In this document: positions 44,736 through 53,103 of the stretch, one piece after another | Numbering within the stretch: position 1 is the stretch's first letter | Layout: the number at the start of each line of letters is the position of its first letter | Origin: CAIVVT01 sp963757265 | GTDB taxonomy: Bacteria; Acidobacteriota; Terriglobia; Bryobacterales; Bryobacteraceae | NCBI GenBank assembly: GCA_963757265.1 | Contig: CAVWRA010000006.1 | Location: forward strand, 1,488,001-1,552,000 | Direction: 5' to 3' | Length of the DNA: 64,000 nucleotides | Notes under the pieces: model-generated | The model's input: only the letters and a program-made list of their open reading frames with translations | The model's database searches: none | Told to the model about the DNA's origin: nothing | Position numbers and translations under genes: made by a program

Positions 44736-45404
44736 ATGGCCATGGACGGCATTCACACGGCCATCATCATGGACGGCAACGGCCGCTGGGCCGCGGCGCG
44801 CGGGCTGCCGCGCCAGGAGGGCCACCGCGCCGGCGCGCGGACCTTGCAGAGCATCATCGAGGCCGCGCCGGGTTGCGGGATCTCGACGCTGACCCTGTAC
44901 GCCTTCAGCTCCGATAACTGGAAGCGCCCGCGCGCGGAGGTCAATGCCCTGATGGACCTGATGCGGCGCGCCCTGCGCGAAGAGGCGCGGCGCGCGGTTC
45001 AGCACGGCATCCGGCTGACCGCCATCGGGCGCCGCGACCGTCTGAGGCCGGCCCTGCGCGCCGCTTTGGAACAGGCTGAGCGCGAGACCTCCGCGGGCTG
45101 CCGCCTGCACGTGCGGCTGGCCATCGATTACTCCTCCCGCGACGCGCTGGTGGAGGCCGCCCGCTTTGGCGTCGCCAGCCGCGAGGCCTTCGCCCAGCGC
45201 CTGGGCGCGCCGGACGTCGATCTGCTGATCCGCACCGGAGGCGAGCAGCGCCTGAGCGACTTTCTGCTGTGGGAATGCGCTTACGCCGAGCTCTACTTTT
45301 CGCCTCTGCCCTGGCCCGAGTTCGGTCCCCAGCCGTTGCGCGAGGCCGTGTCTGAATTCCATCGCCGGAACCGCCGTTTCGGCGGCCTGACGCCGGCCGC
45401 CTGA
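44736..45404 (+). CDS. uppS: Isoprenyl (undecaprenyl) diphosphate synthase
   Basis: Cis-prenyltransferase of 222 residues that makes the C55 carrier lipid for peptidoglycan and other glycans. The catalytic Asp is in AIIMDGNGRWAAARGLPRQE. Other motifs are TLYAFSSDNWKRP, DLLIRTGGEQRLSDFLLWEC and AYAELYFSPLPWPEF. The first ATG (44736) and a second two codons later (44742) are both possible. It is slightly shorter than the usual 230-250 residues, mainly between residues 125 and 150. It is linked to the preceding regulator gene by a four-base gap. Confidence 0.93.
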   Translation: MAMDGIHTAIIMDGNGRWAAARGLPRQEGHRAGARTLQSIIEAAPGCGISTLTLYAFSSDNWKRPRAEVNALMDLMRRALREEARRAVQHGIRLTAIGRRDRLRPALRAALEQAERETSAGCRLHVRLAIDYSSRDALVEAARFGVASREAFAQRLGAPDVDLLIRTGGEQRLSDFLLWECAYAELYFSPLPWPEFGPQPLREAVSEFHRRNRRFGGLTPAA

Positions 45405-45447
45405 GGCTCGGGCGCGAGGGCGCCGGTGTGGTACGATCCTGGACATC

Positions 45448-46230
45448 ATGAACCGCCGCAATTTCGTCGCCGGCGCCTCTGCCGCGCCCCTGGCCGCGTC
45501 TTTTTCGATGCGCGCCGAACCCGCCAGGCCGTCATTCCTCGAGCTGCGCAAATTCCTGCTGCGCAATACGACCGACAATCAGCGCGGCCGCCTGACCGAT
45601 TTTGTGACCCGGGCCTATGTGCCGGCGCTCAGCTCGGCCGGCGCCGGCCCGATCGGTCTGTTCACGCCGCAGGTCGCCCCCGACGCCCCGTTCCTGCTGC
45701 TGCTGACTTCCTACCCAACCCTGGACGCATTCGACCAGGCGCATAGCAAGGTCCTGGCGGACGAAGCGTTCCTGAAGGAAGCCGCCAAGGCCGCCAGCGG
45801 ACCGCTGCTGTTCCAGCGGCAGGAGGTCACGCTGCTCAAGGCGTTCCCCGGCTTTCCCGGCATCGAGATTCCGCCGGCGGAAGCAGGCCGGGCGCCGCGA
45901 GTGTTCGAGATGCGCACCTACGAGTCGAACACGCCGCAGTCGCTCGAGAAGAAAATCGGCATGTTCGAGAGCGGCGAAATCGATCTGTTCCGCAAGGTCG
46001 GCCTGCTGCCGGTTTTCTTCGGCGCGCAGATTGCCGGCGTGAAGATGCCCAGCCTGACTTACATGGTGGCCTGCGACGACCTGGCTGCGCGCGAGGCCAA
46101 CTGGCGCGCCTTCGGCTCCAGCGCGGAGTGGAAGAGGCTCTCCTCGATGCCCGGCCTGAGCGACGGCGAGACCGTCTCCAACATCAGCAATATGCTGCTG
46201 TCGCCGAGTGCCGGCTCGCAGATCCGATAG
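45448..46230 (+). CDS. Tat-exported NIPSNAP family protein
   Basis: Protein of 260 residues with a twin-arginine-type signal (MNRRNFVAGASAAPLAAS) and two ferredoxin-like NIPSNAP domains. The first begins FLELRKFLLRNTTDNQRGRL, the second VFEMRTYESNTPQSLEKKIG, each with the family's ELR/EMRTY start. NIPSNAP proteins are common in soil acidobacteria and planctomycetes; the biochemical role is unknown. It follows uppS by 43 bases. Confidence 0.82.
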   Translation: MNRRNFVAGASAAPLAASFSMRAEPARPSFLELRKFLLRNTTDNQRGRLTDFVTRAYVPALSSAGAGPIGLFTPQVAPDAPFLLLLTSYPTLDAFDQAHSKVLADEAFLKEAAKAASGPLLFQRQEVTLLKAFPGFPGIEIPPAEAGRAPRVFEMRTYESNTPQSLEKKIGMFESGEIDLFRKVGLLPVFFGAQIAGVKMPSLTYMVACDDLAAREANWRAFGSSAEWKRLSSMPGLSDGETVSNISNMLLSPSAGSQIR

Positions 46231-46283
46231 CGCCGGCCGTCGGCGCCTGCAGGTCCGTCCTGAACAATTCCCGATGGCTTCTT

Positions 46284-46302
46284 CAAGGCTTGCGGAGCCT
46301 TG
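46284..46302. terminator. Stem-loop after the NIPSNAP gene
   Basis: CAAGGCT-TGCGG-AGCCTTG is a perfect 7-bp stem with a 5-base loop, 53 bases past the stop. No T-run follows, so termination is only possible, not shown. A related CAAGGCT repeats at 46317. Confidence 0.4.
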
Positions 46303-46313
46303 ACTTACGCGGC

Positions 46314-46343
46314 TTGCAAGGCTCTGAAGCGGCGATGTATAGT
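46314..46343 (+). promoter_or_regulatory. Candidate promoter for the six-hairpin glycosidase gene
   Basis: TTGCAA (46314-46319), an 18-base spacer and TATAGT (46338-46343) lie about 60 bases before the TTG start at 46404. Confidence 0.4.
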
Positions 46344-46403
46344 TCCGTCCAGCCGGAAATACCAGTTTGAACTTCGGGTAGAGCCAGGAAAGAGAGGTGG
46401 GCC

Positions 46404-48395
46404 TTGAGCGCTAATCCCGTTGATGAGACCTCGCGCCGCGCATTCCTTCAGGCGTGTGGGGCAGGGCTGGGCGCGGCGGAACTGGCCGGCGCCTTCTCGC
46501 CCGGCGGATCCGCGACAGCGCCCGCAGCGCCTATCCTGCGTGTCGTCGCGGACCCCCGCCGCGCGCTTGTTACGGAGTTGAGTTGGGATACGGAAGGCGG
46601 AGAGCGCTCCCGTGTGAATCTGTTGAGAAGAAACGCGGGCGTTGGGGTACGTGTGCGGCTCGGCGGCCAGTGGCACGAAGGGATCGATCTTCCTACCGAG
46701 GCCGCGATTTCGGGACGCGGCATGCGCTACCGGCTCCAGGTCTCGCCACACGGCAGCCTGCTCTGGGAGGTCGTTGCCACGCCAGGTCGGCTCACAATGA
46801 GCTTCAGCGCGGAGGGCGATGCGTCTTTCGAGCCCAAGAGCATCGAGCTGCTATTCCCGTTCGACCCCATGATCACGCCGGTAACCGTTCTCCCCAGCCG
46901 GTGGAACAACGACGGGAGTCTCGAAGCGCCCCTGATTATCAGCGCCCCGGACTTCGGCCAGATGCTGCTGGAGGCCTCGGCGGCAACGGCAATGCAGGGC
47001 CGGCTCGAGGGCAGCCGCGATCACCATACCGTGGACCTGGTTCTGGGCTTGCCCCGGCTCGATGCAAACCACGGCTGCACGCTCGCTCTGAATCCGGTAT
47101 TCCTTCCCATGCCACAAGGTCTTCAGGACGAGGATCTGTGGCGGCTGGCGCGCCGCGGCTGGTTCAACGCGTTTCAACCCAGCGCTCGCTGGGGCGATCA
47201 GAATCGGGCCTTCAGCTCTCCGCCCGGCATTCTTGGGAACAACGTGATCAGCGATCCGTGCAGCTTATCGCTGATGTTCTACGCCGATCAGATGATGTGG
47301 ACTCCCGTGCTGGCCGCGGGGATCCGGGTTGCGGATCTCGTGAAACGCGCGATCGAGTTCTGGCTGGAGCAGCGCACCCGCAGCAACGGCGAAGTGGTCG
47401 GTTATTGGGATTACGGGAATTTCCTGGATGCCAACGCGGGCCCGGTGATCGCCGCGTGGGATTACGTGGAGGCCACCGGCGACCTGGGTTGGCTCGAAAA
47501 GACGATCGCGCGGCTGGAATTCGTATCGGAGTTCCTGGCCCGCCGCGACCAGGATGGCGACGGGCTGGTGGAGGCCACACAGAGCGGGAACGACAACACG
47601 CTGATCGAACCGGACCGGTCGTGCGCCTGGATGGACGCAGTGAATCACGGCCATAAGGACGCTTACTCGAACGCCATCATCTACCGCTCCTGGCGCTGCC
47701 TGGCGGACCTGGAGTCGAGGCTGCATCGCGCCGGCCGGCGCGCGCGCTATGCCGGGCTCGCGGACCGCCTGAAGGGCGCCTACCGGAAGGCGCTCTACAA
47801 TCCGCAGACCGGATGGATCGCGGAGTGGCGCAGCGCGGACGGAAAGCTGCACGATTACTCGAGCCCGGTCACCAATGGTCTGGCCATCACGTACGGCCTG
47901 GTGGGGGCCCAAGAGGGCCGGGATATCGTCGACAAACTGTGGGCCAAAATGCGGTCGGCGGGCTTCCAGCGCTTCGAGTTGGGGATTCCGTTGAACTTGG
48001 ACCCGATCCGCCGCGCCGACTACCTGCAATTTCCTCAGCCGAACCCCGCTATGGGCGCGCCTGCGCGCGAGGATGGAACCGACGCCTTTCAGCAGTACCT
48101 GAATGGAGGCATCTCGGGAGCGCAGACGCTGGACTTCCTGGTGGCAAATTATCTGGTGGGCCGGGGAGCAGCCGCCGACAACGTGTTGCGGCAAATGCTG
48201 GCGCGCCAACAAGGCATCGGCTTCCAGAATGGCGTACAAAACGTCGCCAACAAGGGCATCGACATCGTCACCTGGGATGGCAAGCCGTGCGGCTATGAAG
48301 GGTATCTGGCCGATGTCTACTATTTTCTGCTGGCCGTCCTGCTGCGTGAGCCCGCTTTGCGCGAGCGCTTCTACAAGCCGCTTGCCGGCGCGTGA
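46404..48395 (+). CDS. Tat-exported (alpha/alpha)6-barrel glycosidase-like protein
   Basis: Protein of 663 residues that starts with TTG after AGAGAGG. It has a Tat signal (SRRAFLQACGAGLGAAEL). A beta-sandwich half is followed by a six-hairpin barrel with the conserved loop RDQDGDGLVEATQSGND, also seen in GH63, GH78, GH116 and amylo-1,6-glucosidase-like enzymes, then CAWMDAVNHGHKDAYSNAII and SSPVTNGLAITYGLV. A periplasmic exo-glycosidase role is likely. Family and substrate are not fixed by what I can see. Confidence 0.7.
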   Translation: MSANPVDETSRRAFLQACGAGLGAAELAGAFSPGGSATAPAAPILRVVADPRRALVTELSWDTEGGERSRVNLLRRNAGVGVRVRLGGQWHEGIDLPTEAAISGRGMRYRLQVSPHGSLLWEVVATPGRLTMSFSAEGDASFEPKSIELLFPFDPMITPVTVLPSRWNNDGSLEAPLIISAPDFGQMLLEASAATAMQGRLEGSRDHHTVDLVLGLPRLDANHGCTLALNPVFLPMPQGLQDEDLWRLARRGWFNAFQPSARWGDQNRAFSSPPGILGNNVISDPCSLSLMFYADQMMWTPVLAAGIRVADLVKRAIEFWLEQRTRSNGEVVGYWDYGNFLDANAGPVIAAWDYVEATGDLGWLEKTIARLEFVSEFLARRDQDGDGLVEATQSGNDNTLIEPDRSCAWMDAVNHGHKDAYSNAIIYRSWRCLADLESRLHRAGRRARYAGLADRLKGAYRKALYNPQTGWIAEWRSADGKLHDYSSPVTNGLAITYGLVGAQEGRDIVDKLWAKMRSAGFQRFELGIPLNLDPIRRADYLQFPQPNPAMGAPAREDGTDAFQQYLNGGISGAQTLDFLVANYLVGRGAAADNVLRQMLARQQGIGFQNGVQNVANKGIDIVTWDGKPCGYEGYLADVYYFLLAVLLREPALRERFYKPLAGA

Positions 48396-48500
48396 AGGCG
48401 CTGGCTTCTTGAACGTGTCAAACCTGGACGGGCTAGGTTCTGGTCTGCCCCAGCCCGCCGCCCGCCGATGCGCCCTTGACCTGGCCTCGCGCCCTTACGG

Positions 48501-49436
48501 CTATGCCGGCCGGGCGCCGTATTTGCGGGCGTACCCGGCGTTCAGCAGCGGCTGATCGCTGTACTCGTCGTACATTCCCACGATCACGCCATCGCCCGGC
48601 TTGATGGCCGCAAACGTGTCGCGGAACGCAGCCTCCACGCTTTCGGGCCTGTCCGACAGACGCCCCGCGGCCAGAATCTTGAATGCGAAACAGGGGCGCT
48701 TGGTCTGCCGGATCATCCGGAACATGCGCTCCGGGTCCTCCCGCAGGTAGACCTCGCCGACGGGCAGCGGCACATAGCCCAGCAACTGCTTGAGCTCGTC
48801 CGCGCTGCGGTGCCGTTCATAGACGCAGGTCATGAAGTAATCGACATCCCAGCCCTTCGATTCGACGGTGTCCACAACCGCGGGCATGTGGGTGGAGACG
48901 CCGACCAGCAGGCCGGCATCGCGGACGCGCTTGAGGTAGTCGTTCATCGCGGCGATCTTGCCCGTCTTGAACAACTGGTCGCTGAACTCGCCGTGGTGCG
49001 CGATTCCGATGCAGCCCGCTTTGACGTAGTCATCGATCCCCACCGCCGCGCCGCCGTAAGCGCCCTTCTCGCCGGCGGCGGCGATGGCCAGGCAGTTCAT
49101 CTTGATGCCCTGCCCGGCCAGTTTCAGATTCAGCGCCGCCATGCCGCCCGCGGTCTGCCAGGTATTCAAGCCGACCTCGCGGCACCGGCGGAGGGTATTG
49201 AGGATCCGTTCCGGCGTGTAGTACTCTCTCAGCCGATTGTTCAGGAAGATCGACGAGTGCGAACCTGCCCCGAACATGTTGCTGCCGCATACCAGCCGCG
49301 ATATGGAATACTTGCCGAGCCGCATTTGCGGCAGTTCCTGAGCCGCGTCCGCGCTGGCCGCGGCAGCGGCGGCGGCGAGCAATCCGCCGGTCTTCAGAAA
49401 ATCACGCCGATTCCCGATGTCAAAATGATCCGCCAT
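48501..49436 (-). CDS. Tat-exported TIM-barrel protein, aldo/keto reductase-like
   Basis: Protein of 311 residues with a clear twin-arginine signal (NRRDFLKTGGLLAAAAAAAS). The body resembles the aldo/keto reductase barrel: RLGKYSISRLVCGSNMFGAG at the start, RILNTLRRCREVGLNTWQTA, then barrel strands ending DGVIVGMYDEYSDQP. The classical AKR catalytic tetrad (Asp-Tyr-Lys-His) is not obvious, so catalysis is uncertain. It shares strand and export type with the isomerase-like gene 53 bases upstream. Confidence 0.6.
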   Translation of the reverse strand: MADHFDIGNRRDFLKTGGLLAAAAAAASADAAQELPQMRLGKYSISRLVCGSNMFGAGSHSSIFLNNRLREYYTPERILNTLRRCREVGLNTWQTAGGMAALNLKLAGQGIKMNCLAIAAAGEKGAYGGAAVGIDDYVKAGCIGIAHHGEFSDQLFKTGKIAAMNDYLKRVRDAGLLVGVSTHMPAVVDTVESKGWDVDYFMTCVYERHRSADELKQLLGYVPLPVGEVYLREDPERMFRMIRQTKRPCFAFKILAAGRLSDRPESVEAAFRDTFAAIKPGDGVIVGMYDEYSDQPLLNAGYARKYGARPA

Positions 49437-49488
49437 TGTCCGCTCCTTGAACCGATCGGTGCTGTGTGCCAGCCCGATCGGGAATATA

Positions 49489-50349
49489 TCAGAAATCCAG
49501 CGACTTGAGATAACTCGCGCTCATCTTGGCGCTGGCCAGTGGATCGCCCGGCGTGGCGTCCTGTTCGACGAAGTAGTGCTTGACGCCGGTCTCGGTGGCG
49601 GTGTGCAGGATCTTCTTCAGATCCAGCGTGCCGGCGCCGGCTTCCTTGAACGCAGTGAGCGGCACATCCTGATCGAAGCGCTGGGGCACGCCCGCGGCCA
49701 GATCTTTCACGTGCATCAGGGCGACGCGGGTGGAGTATTTACGCAGCAGCTCCACCGGATCGCGGCCCGTCACGGCGACCCAGAAGATGTCCATCTCCCA
49801 ACTGACATGCTGGGGGTCGGTGTTGGCCATGAGCACGTCGATCAGCGTCCCGCCGCCGCCGGGCACCGGCGCGAGGTCAACGGCATGGTTGTGGTAAAAC
49901 AGCTTCAACCCGGCGGCGGAGGCCTGCTCGCCGGCCTTGTTGAAGTTCGCGGCGAACTTCTTGATGGCCTCCGCGCTGTTCCGCTCCTTCGGGTCGAGCC
50001 ACGGGCATCCCACGTACTCGAAGCCGCGTTTTTTGGCATCGTCCAGCGCCGCACCGAGCTGGTCCCGGCGCCGTGTGAACACGTCAGGAGCCAGGTGCAG
50101 GCCGACCTTTTTCAGCCTGCTCGCCTTCAAGGCGGGCCAGATCTTATCCAGGCCGTCGACGCCGGTTTCGATCTCCTTGTATCCGGCCGCTTCGATCTCC
50201 TTCAGAATGCGCACCGGATCCTTGTCGATGATCTGGCGCACCGTGTAAAGCTGCAGGCCGAAGGCGGTCAGCTTGCGGCCGAATGCCGGCGCGGCCAAGG
50301 CGGCCGCAATTCCAGTGCATGTGAATGAACGTCTGGTTAGTGGAGTCAT
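49489..50349 (-). CDS. Exported sugar phosphate isomerase/epimerase-like (AP endonuclease 2 fold) protein
   Basis: Protein of 286 residues with a Tat-like signal (LTRRSFTCTGIAAALAAPAF) and a xylose-isomerase-like TIM barrel. Visible elements are AFGLQLYTVRQIIDKDPVRI, GYKEIETGVDGLDK, KLFYHNHAVDLAPV with the metal-ligand His, VSWEMDIFWVAVTG, VALMHVKDLAAG and HYFVEQDATPGDP with the late Glu ligand. Such exported members are typical of planctomycetes and acidobacteria. The start codon at 50349 overlaps the stop of a 105-residue gene (ATGA), so the two are coupled. Confidence 0.8.
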   Translation of the reverse strand: MTPLTRRSFTCTGIAAALAAPAFGRKLTAFGLQLYTVRQIIDKDPVRILKEIEAAGYKEIETGVDGLDKIWPALKASRLKKVGLHLAPDVFTRRRDQLGAALDDAKKRGFEYVGCPWLDPKERNSAEAIKKFAANFNKAGEQASAAGLKLFYHNHAVDLAPVPGGGGTLIDVLMANTDPQHVSWEMDIFWVAVTGRDPVELLRKYSTRVALMHVKDLAAGVPQRFDQDVPLTAFKEAGAGTLDLKKILHTATETGVKHYFVEQDATPGDPLASAKMSASYLKSLDF

Positions 50350-50663
50350 GGCTGAATTGAGTATATGCGCCCGTCGCCCCGTAGTACACGCCGCATCTCG
50401 GGCGTTTCGGCTCCGCCTTCGGCATCCAGAATCAGCGTGAAGAAGAGCTCCTTCCAGGGGATGTCGGCGCGCGAGCCGGGCGTGAACAGGGCGTTCTCGA
50501 CATCGGCCAATTCCCGCCGCACCCGGCGCACTGCGCTCTCCTCGCCGACGCCCACCAGAAAGCCTTCCGTCAGCGCCGCGGCCCACTCCCGCAACCGCGC
50601 CGGCGGGCATTGCGCCAGGCCCACAACCAGTACCCGGTCGCCGGGCCGCAGCAGCTCCCTCAT
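50346..50663 (-). CDS. Small soluble protein of unknown function
   Basis: Protein of 105 residues, MRELLRPGDRVLVVGLAQCP onward. The opening resembles the first strand and glycine turn of a Rossmann fold (GDRVLVVGLA), but the protein is too short for a complete one. Its stop overlaps the start of the isomerase-like gene by four bases, which supports its reality. GGAG-type sequence upstream is weak. Function unknown; a truncated methyltransferase-like domain is one possibility. Confidence 0.5.
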   Translation of the reverse strand: MRELLRPGDRVLVVGLAQCPPARLREWAAALTEGFLVGVGEESAVRRVRRELADVENALFTPGSRADIPWKELFFTLILDAEGGAETPEMRRVLRGDGRIYSIQP

Positions 50664-50806
50664 GAGAGATATTATGGGCCCACCGCGGCGCCGCGGATAC
50701 GGCCGGCGCGCCGGAAATGTCCGTGCCCATTGCGCCGCAACGCGCGGCGCGCCACCGCCGGCGCGTTCCCGGTAGAATCGAAAGACAAGTCAGGAGGAAA
50801 AATCAG

Positions 50807-51250
50807 ATGGCTTCCGCTCGTCCCCAGAATTTCGCGAATCATGCCCGCTTCGTGCCCGGCTACCACTTCGTGCTGGCCGGACTGATCGTGCTCAGCCTGG
50901 TGGGCTCACTCGTGAACCTGTATGACTCAATCGGCCACCGCCCGCGGCTCTACAGCGCCGCGCTGATCGTGGTGCTCGAAATCATCGCCATGGGGCTGTT
51001 CTGGTTCTGCCGCGTCTTTCCGCTGAAGGCCCAGGACCGCGCCATCCGGGCGGAGGAGAATCTGCGCCATTTCGTGCTCACCGGCCGGCTGCTGGACCCG
51101 CGCCTGGGCGTGAAGCAGATCGTGGCGCTGCGCTTCGCTCCCGACGACGAATTTGTCGCCCTGGCCGTGCGCGCCGCAAACGAGAACTTGGCTGCCGCCG
51201 ACATCAAGCGCGCCATCCAGAACTGGCGGGCCGACGAATACCGCGTGTGA
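50807..51250 (+). CDS. DUF6526 family membrane protein
   Basis: Protein of 147 residues starting after a strong CAGGAGG. The family pattern is recognisable: QNFANHARFVPGYHFVLAGL at the N-terminus, two transmembrane helices (about 17-37 and 50-68), FPLKAQDRAIRAEENLRHFV, and the closing LRFAPDDEFVALAVRAANEN and IKRAIQNWRADEYRV. Function is unknown. The C-terminal half is probably cytoplasmic. Confidence 0.8.
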   Translation: MASARPQNFANHARFVPGYHFVLAGLIVLSLVGSLVNLYDSIGHRPRLYSAALIVVLEIIAMGLFWFCRVFPLKAQDRAIRAEENLRHFVLTGRLLDPRLGVKQIVALRFAPDDEFVALAVRAANENLAAADIKRAIQNWRADEYRV

Positions 51251-51292
51251 GCCGGCTGCATCGACGGACGTTTTTTCTGCTATAAGTCAGGC

Positions 51293-51667
51293 ATGAACTG
51301 GCCCGCCATCGCGGCCATCCTGCTGGCGCTCGCCGTGGCGCTGGGCGCGTTTGGCGCGCACGGCCTGAAGAATCATCTCGACGCCTACCTGATGGGCGTC
51401 TGGGAGAAGGCCGTGTTCTACCATTTCGTGCACGCGCTGGGGCTGCTCATGACGGGCCTGGCGGCGCGCGCCGGCGTGCTGAGTTCGGGTGCGGCCAACA
51501 GCGTTGGCGCGCTGCTTCTAGCGGGGATCGTGCTGTTTTCCGGCAGCCTGTACGGGCTGGCGCTGACGCGGATGTACGTTCTGGGCGCGCTCACGCCGGT
51601 GGGTGGAGTGTGCTTCATCGCCGCGTGGCTGTGGCTGGCGGTCGCACTGCTGCGCTCCAAATCCTGA
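51293..51667 (+). CDS. DUF423 family membrane protein
   Basis: Protein of 124 residues with four transmembrane helices and the family's N-terminal motif LALAVALGAFGAHGLKNHL, then WEKAVFYHFVHALGLL and LFSGSLYGLALT. Widespread small inner-membrane protein (E. coli YgdD relatives) of unknown function. It follows the DUF6526 gene by 42 bases and may be co-transcribed. Confidence 0.88.
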   Translation: MNWPAIAAILLALAVALGAFGAHGLKNHLDAYLMGVWEKAVFYHFVHALGLLMTGLAARAGVLSSGAANSVGALLLAGIVLFSGSLYGLALTRMYVLGALTPVGGVCFIAAWLWLAVALLRSKS

Positions 51668-51729
51668 CGCCGGGCGCAGCGCAAACGCGCGTTGCGGACC
51701 CGCTGCTCCTTTACGGAGAATGAGAGGTC

Positions 51730-53103
51730 ATGCCCCACGACGCGCCTGTCCGCGTGCCGGAGCAGCTCCCGTCCCGGCCCTGGTACAAGGAGCTGAACCG
51801 CTACCACTGGTTCGTGCTCATCGTCGCCAGCCTGGGCTGGATGTTCGACACCATGAACCAGCAGATCTTCAACCTGGCCCGCCGTCCGGCCGTCACCGAA
51901 CTGCTGGCCTCGAAGGCCACCGGGAGGGAGCTGGCCGGCCTGGTGGCCGAATACGCCGGTTACTCGACTTCGATTTTCATCCTCGGCTGGGCCATCGGCG
52001 GCATCATCTTCGGCGTTGTGGGCGACCGGCTGGGACGCGTGAAGACGATGATCATCACGATCGTCGGCTACTCGGCCTTCACCGGACTGACCGCGCTCTC
52101 GACCAACGTGTGGGAATTCTCCGGCATCTGCTTCCTGACCGGCCTGGCGGTCGGCGGGCAATTCGCGGTGGGCGTGGCGCTGGTGGCGGAGGTGATGCCG
52201 GAGCGCGCGCGGCCGTATGCCCTGGGGCTGCTGCAAGCGCTTTCGGCGGTGGGCAACATGAGCGCGGCGCTGATCGGCATCGTGCTCGGCCGGTTGGAGC
52301 AGTCGGGCGCCATCGCCAGCTCCTGGCGCTACATGTTCACGATCGGCGCGCTGCCGGCCGTGCTGTCCATCCTGGTGTTCCGCAAGCTGAAGGAGCCCGC
52401 GCAGTGGCAGCGCGACAAGGACGCCAAGAAAGTGATGGGCAGTTACCGCGAGCTGCTCGGCAACCCGCGCTGGCGCCGCAACGCGCTCGTGGGCGTGACG
52501 CTGGCCACCTCCGGCGTGATTGGCTTGTGGGGCATCGGCTTCTTCAGCTTCGACCTGCTGCGTTCGGTGCTCGACAAGACGTTCCATGCCCAGGGCCTGG
52601 CCGAGAGCGTGATCGCCGGCAAAAAGACTTACTGGACGGGCATCACCTCGCTGCTGCAGAACTTCGGCGCCTTCTGGGGCGTTTATGCCTTCACCTACCT
52701 CTCGCAATACGTGGGCCGCAAGAAGGCCTTCCTGGCGGCCTTCCTCGCGGCCATGGTCATCACCTGCTTCACATTCTGGAAGCTGAGCACTTTCAGCGAC
52801 ATCTTCTGGATGATCCCGCTGATGGGCTTCGCGCAGATCGCGCTGTTCGGCGGGTACGCGATCTACTTCCCCGAACTGTTCCCCACGCGGCTGCGCAGCA
52901 CCGGCACTTCGTTCTGCTATAACAGCGGGCGCATCATTGCCGCGCTGGGCCCGCTGGCGCTGGGGCTGCTGACCAGCCGGGTGTTCGGCGGCTTCGACGA
53001 GCCCATGCGCTACGCCGGCATGACGATGTGCGCCGCGTTTCTGATCGGCATCCTGGCGCTGCCCTTCGCGCCGGAGACAAAAGGCCAGCCGCTGCCGGAA
53101 TGA
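51730..53103 (+). CDS. MFS transporter (sugar/organic-acid porter type)
   Basis: Protein of 457 residues with 12 predicted transmembrane helices. It has the MFS loop motif GVVGDRLGRVKTM between helices 2 and 3, a second one (YVGRKKAFLAAF) in the other half, and LTGLAVGGQFAVGVALVAEV with PERARPYALGLL typical of the sugar-porter/AAHS branch. GGAG precedes the start. Its stop overlaps the start of the flavin oxidoreductase gene (ATGA), suggesting that the imported compound is that enzyme's substrate. The compound is unknown. Confidence 0.88.
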   Translation: MPHDAPVRVPEQLPSRPWYKELNRYHWFVLIVASLGWMFDTMNQQIFNLARRPAVTELLASKATGRELAGLVAEYAGYSTSIFILGWAIGGIIFGVVGDRLGRVKTMIITIVGYSAFTGLTALSTNVWEFSGICFLTGLAVGGQFAVGVALVAEVMPERARPYALGLLQALSAVGNMSAALIGIVLGRLEQSGAIASSWRYMFTIGALPAVLSILVFRKLKEPAQWQRDKDAKKVMGSYRELLGNPRWRRNALVGVTLATSGVIGLWGIGFFSFDLLRSVLDKTFHAQGLAESVIAGKKTYWTGITSLLQNFGAFWGVYAFTYLSQYVGRKKAFLAAFLAAMVITCFTFWKLSTFSDIFWMIPLMGFAQIALFGGYAIYFPELFPTRLRSTGTSFCYNSGRIIAALGPLALGLLTSRVFGGFDEPMRYAGMTMCAAFLIGILALPFAPETKGQPLPE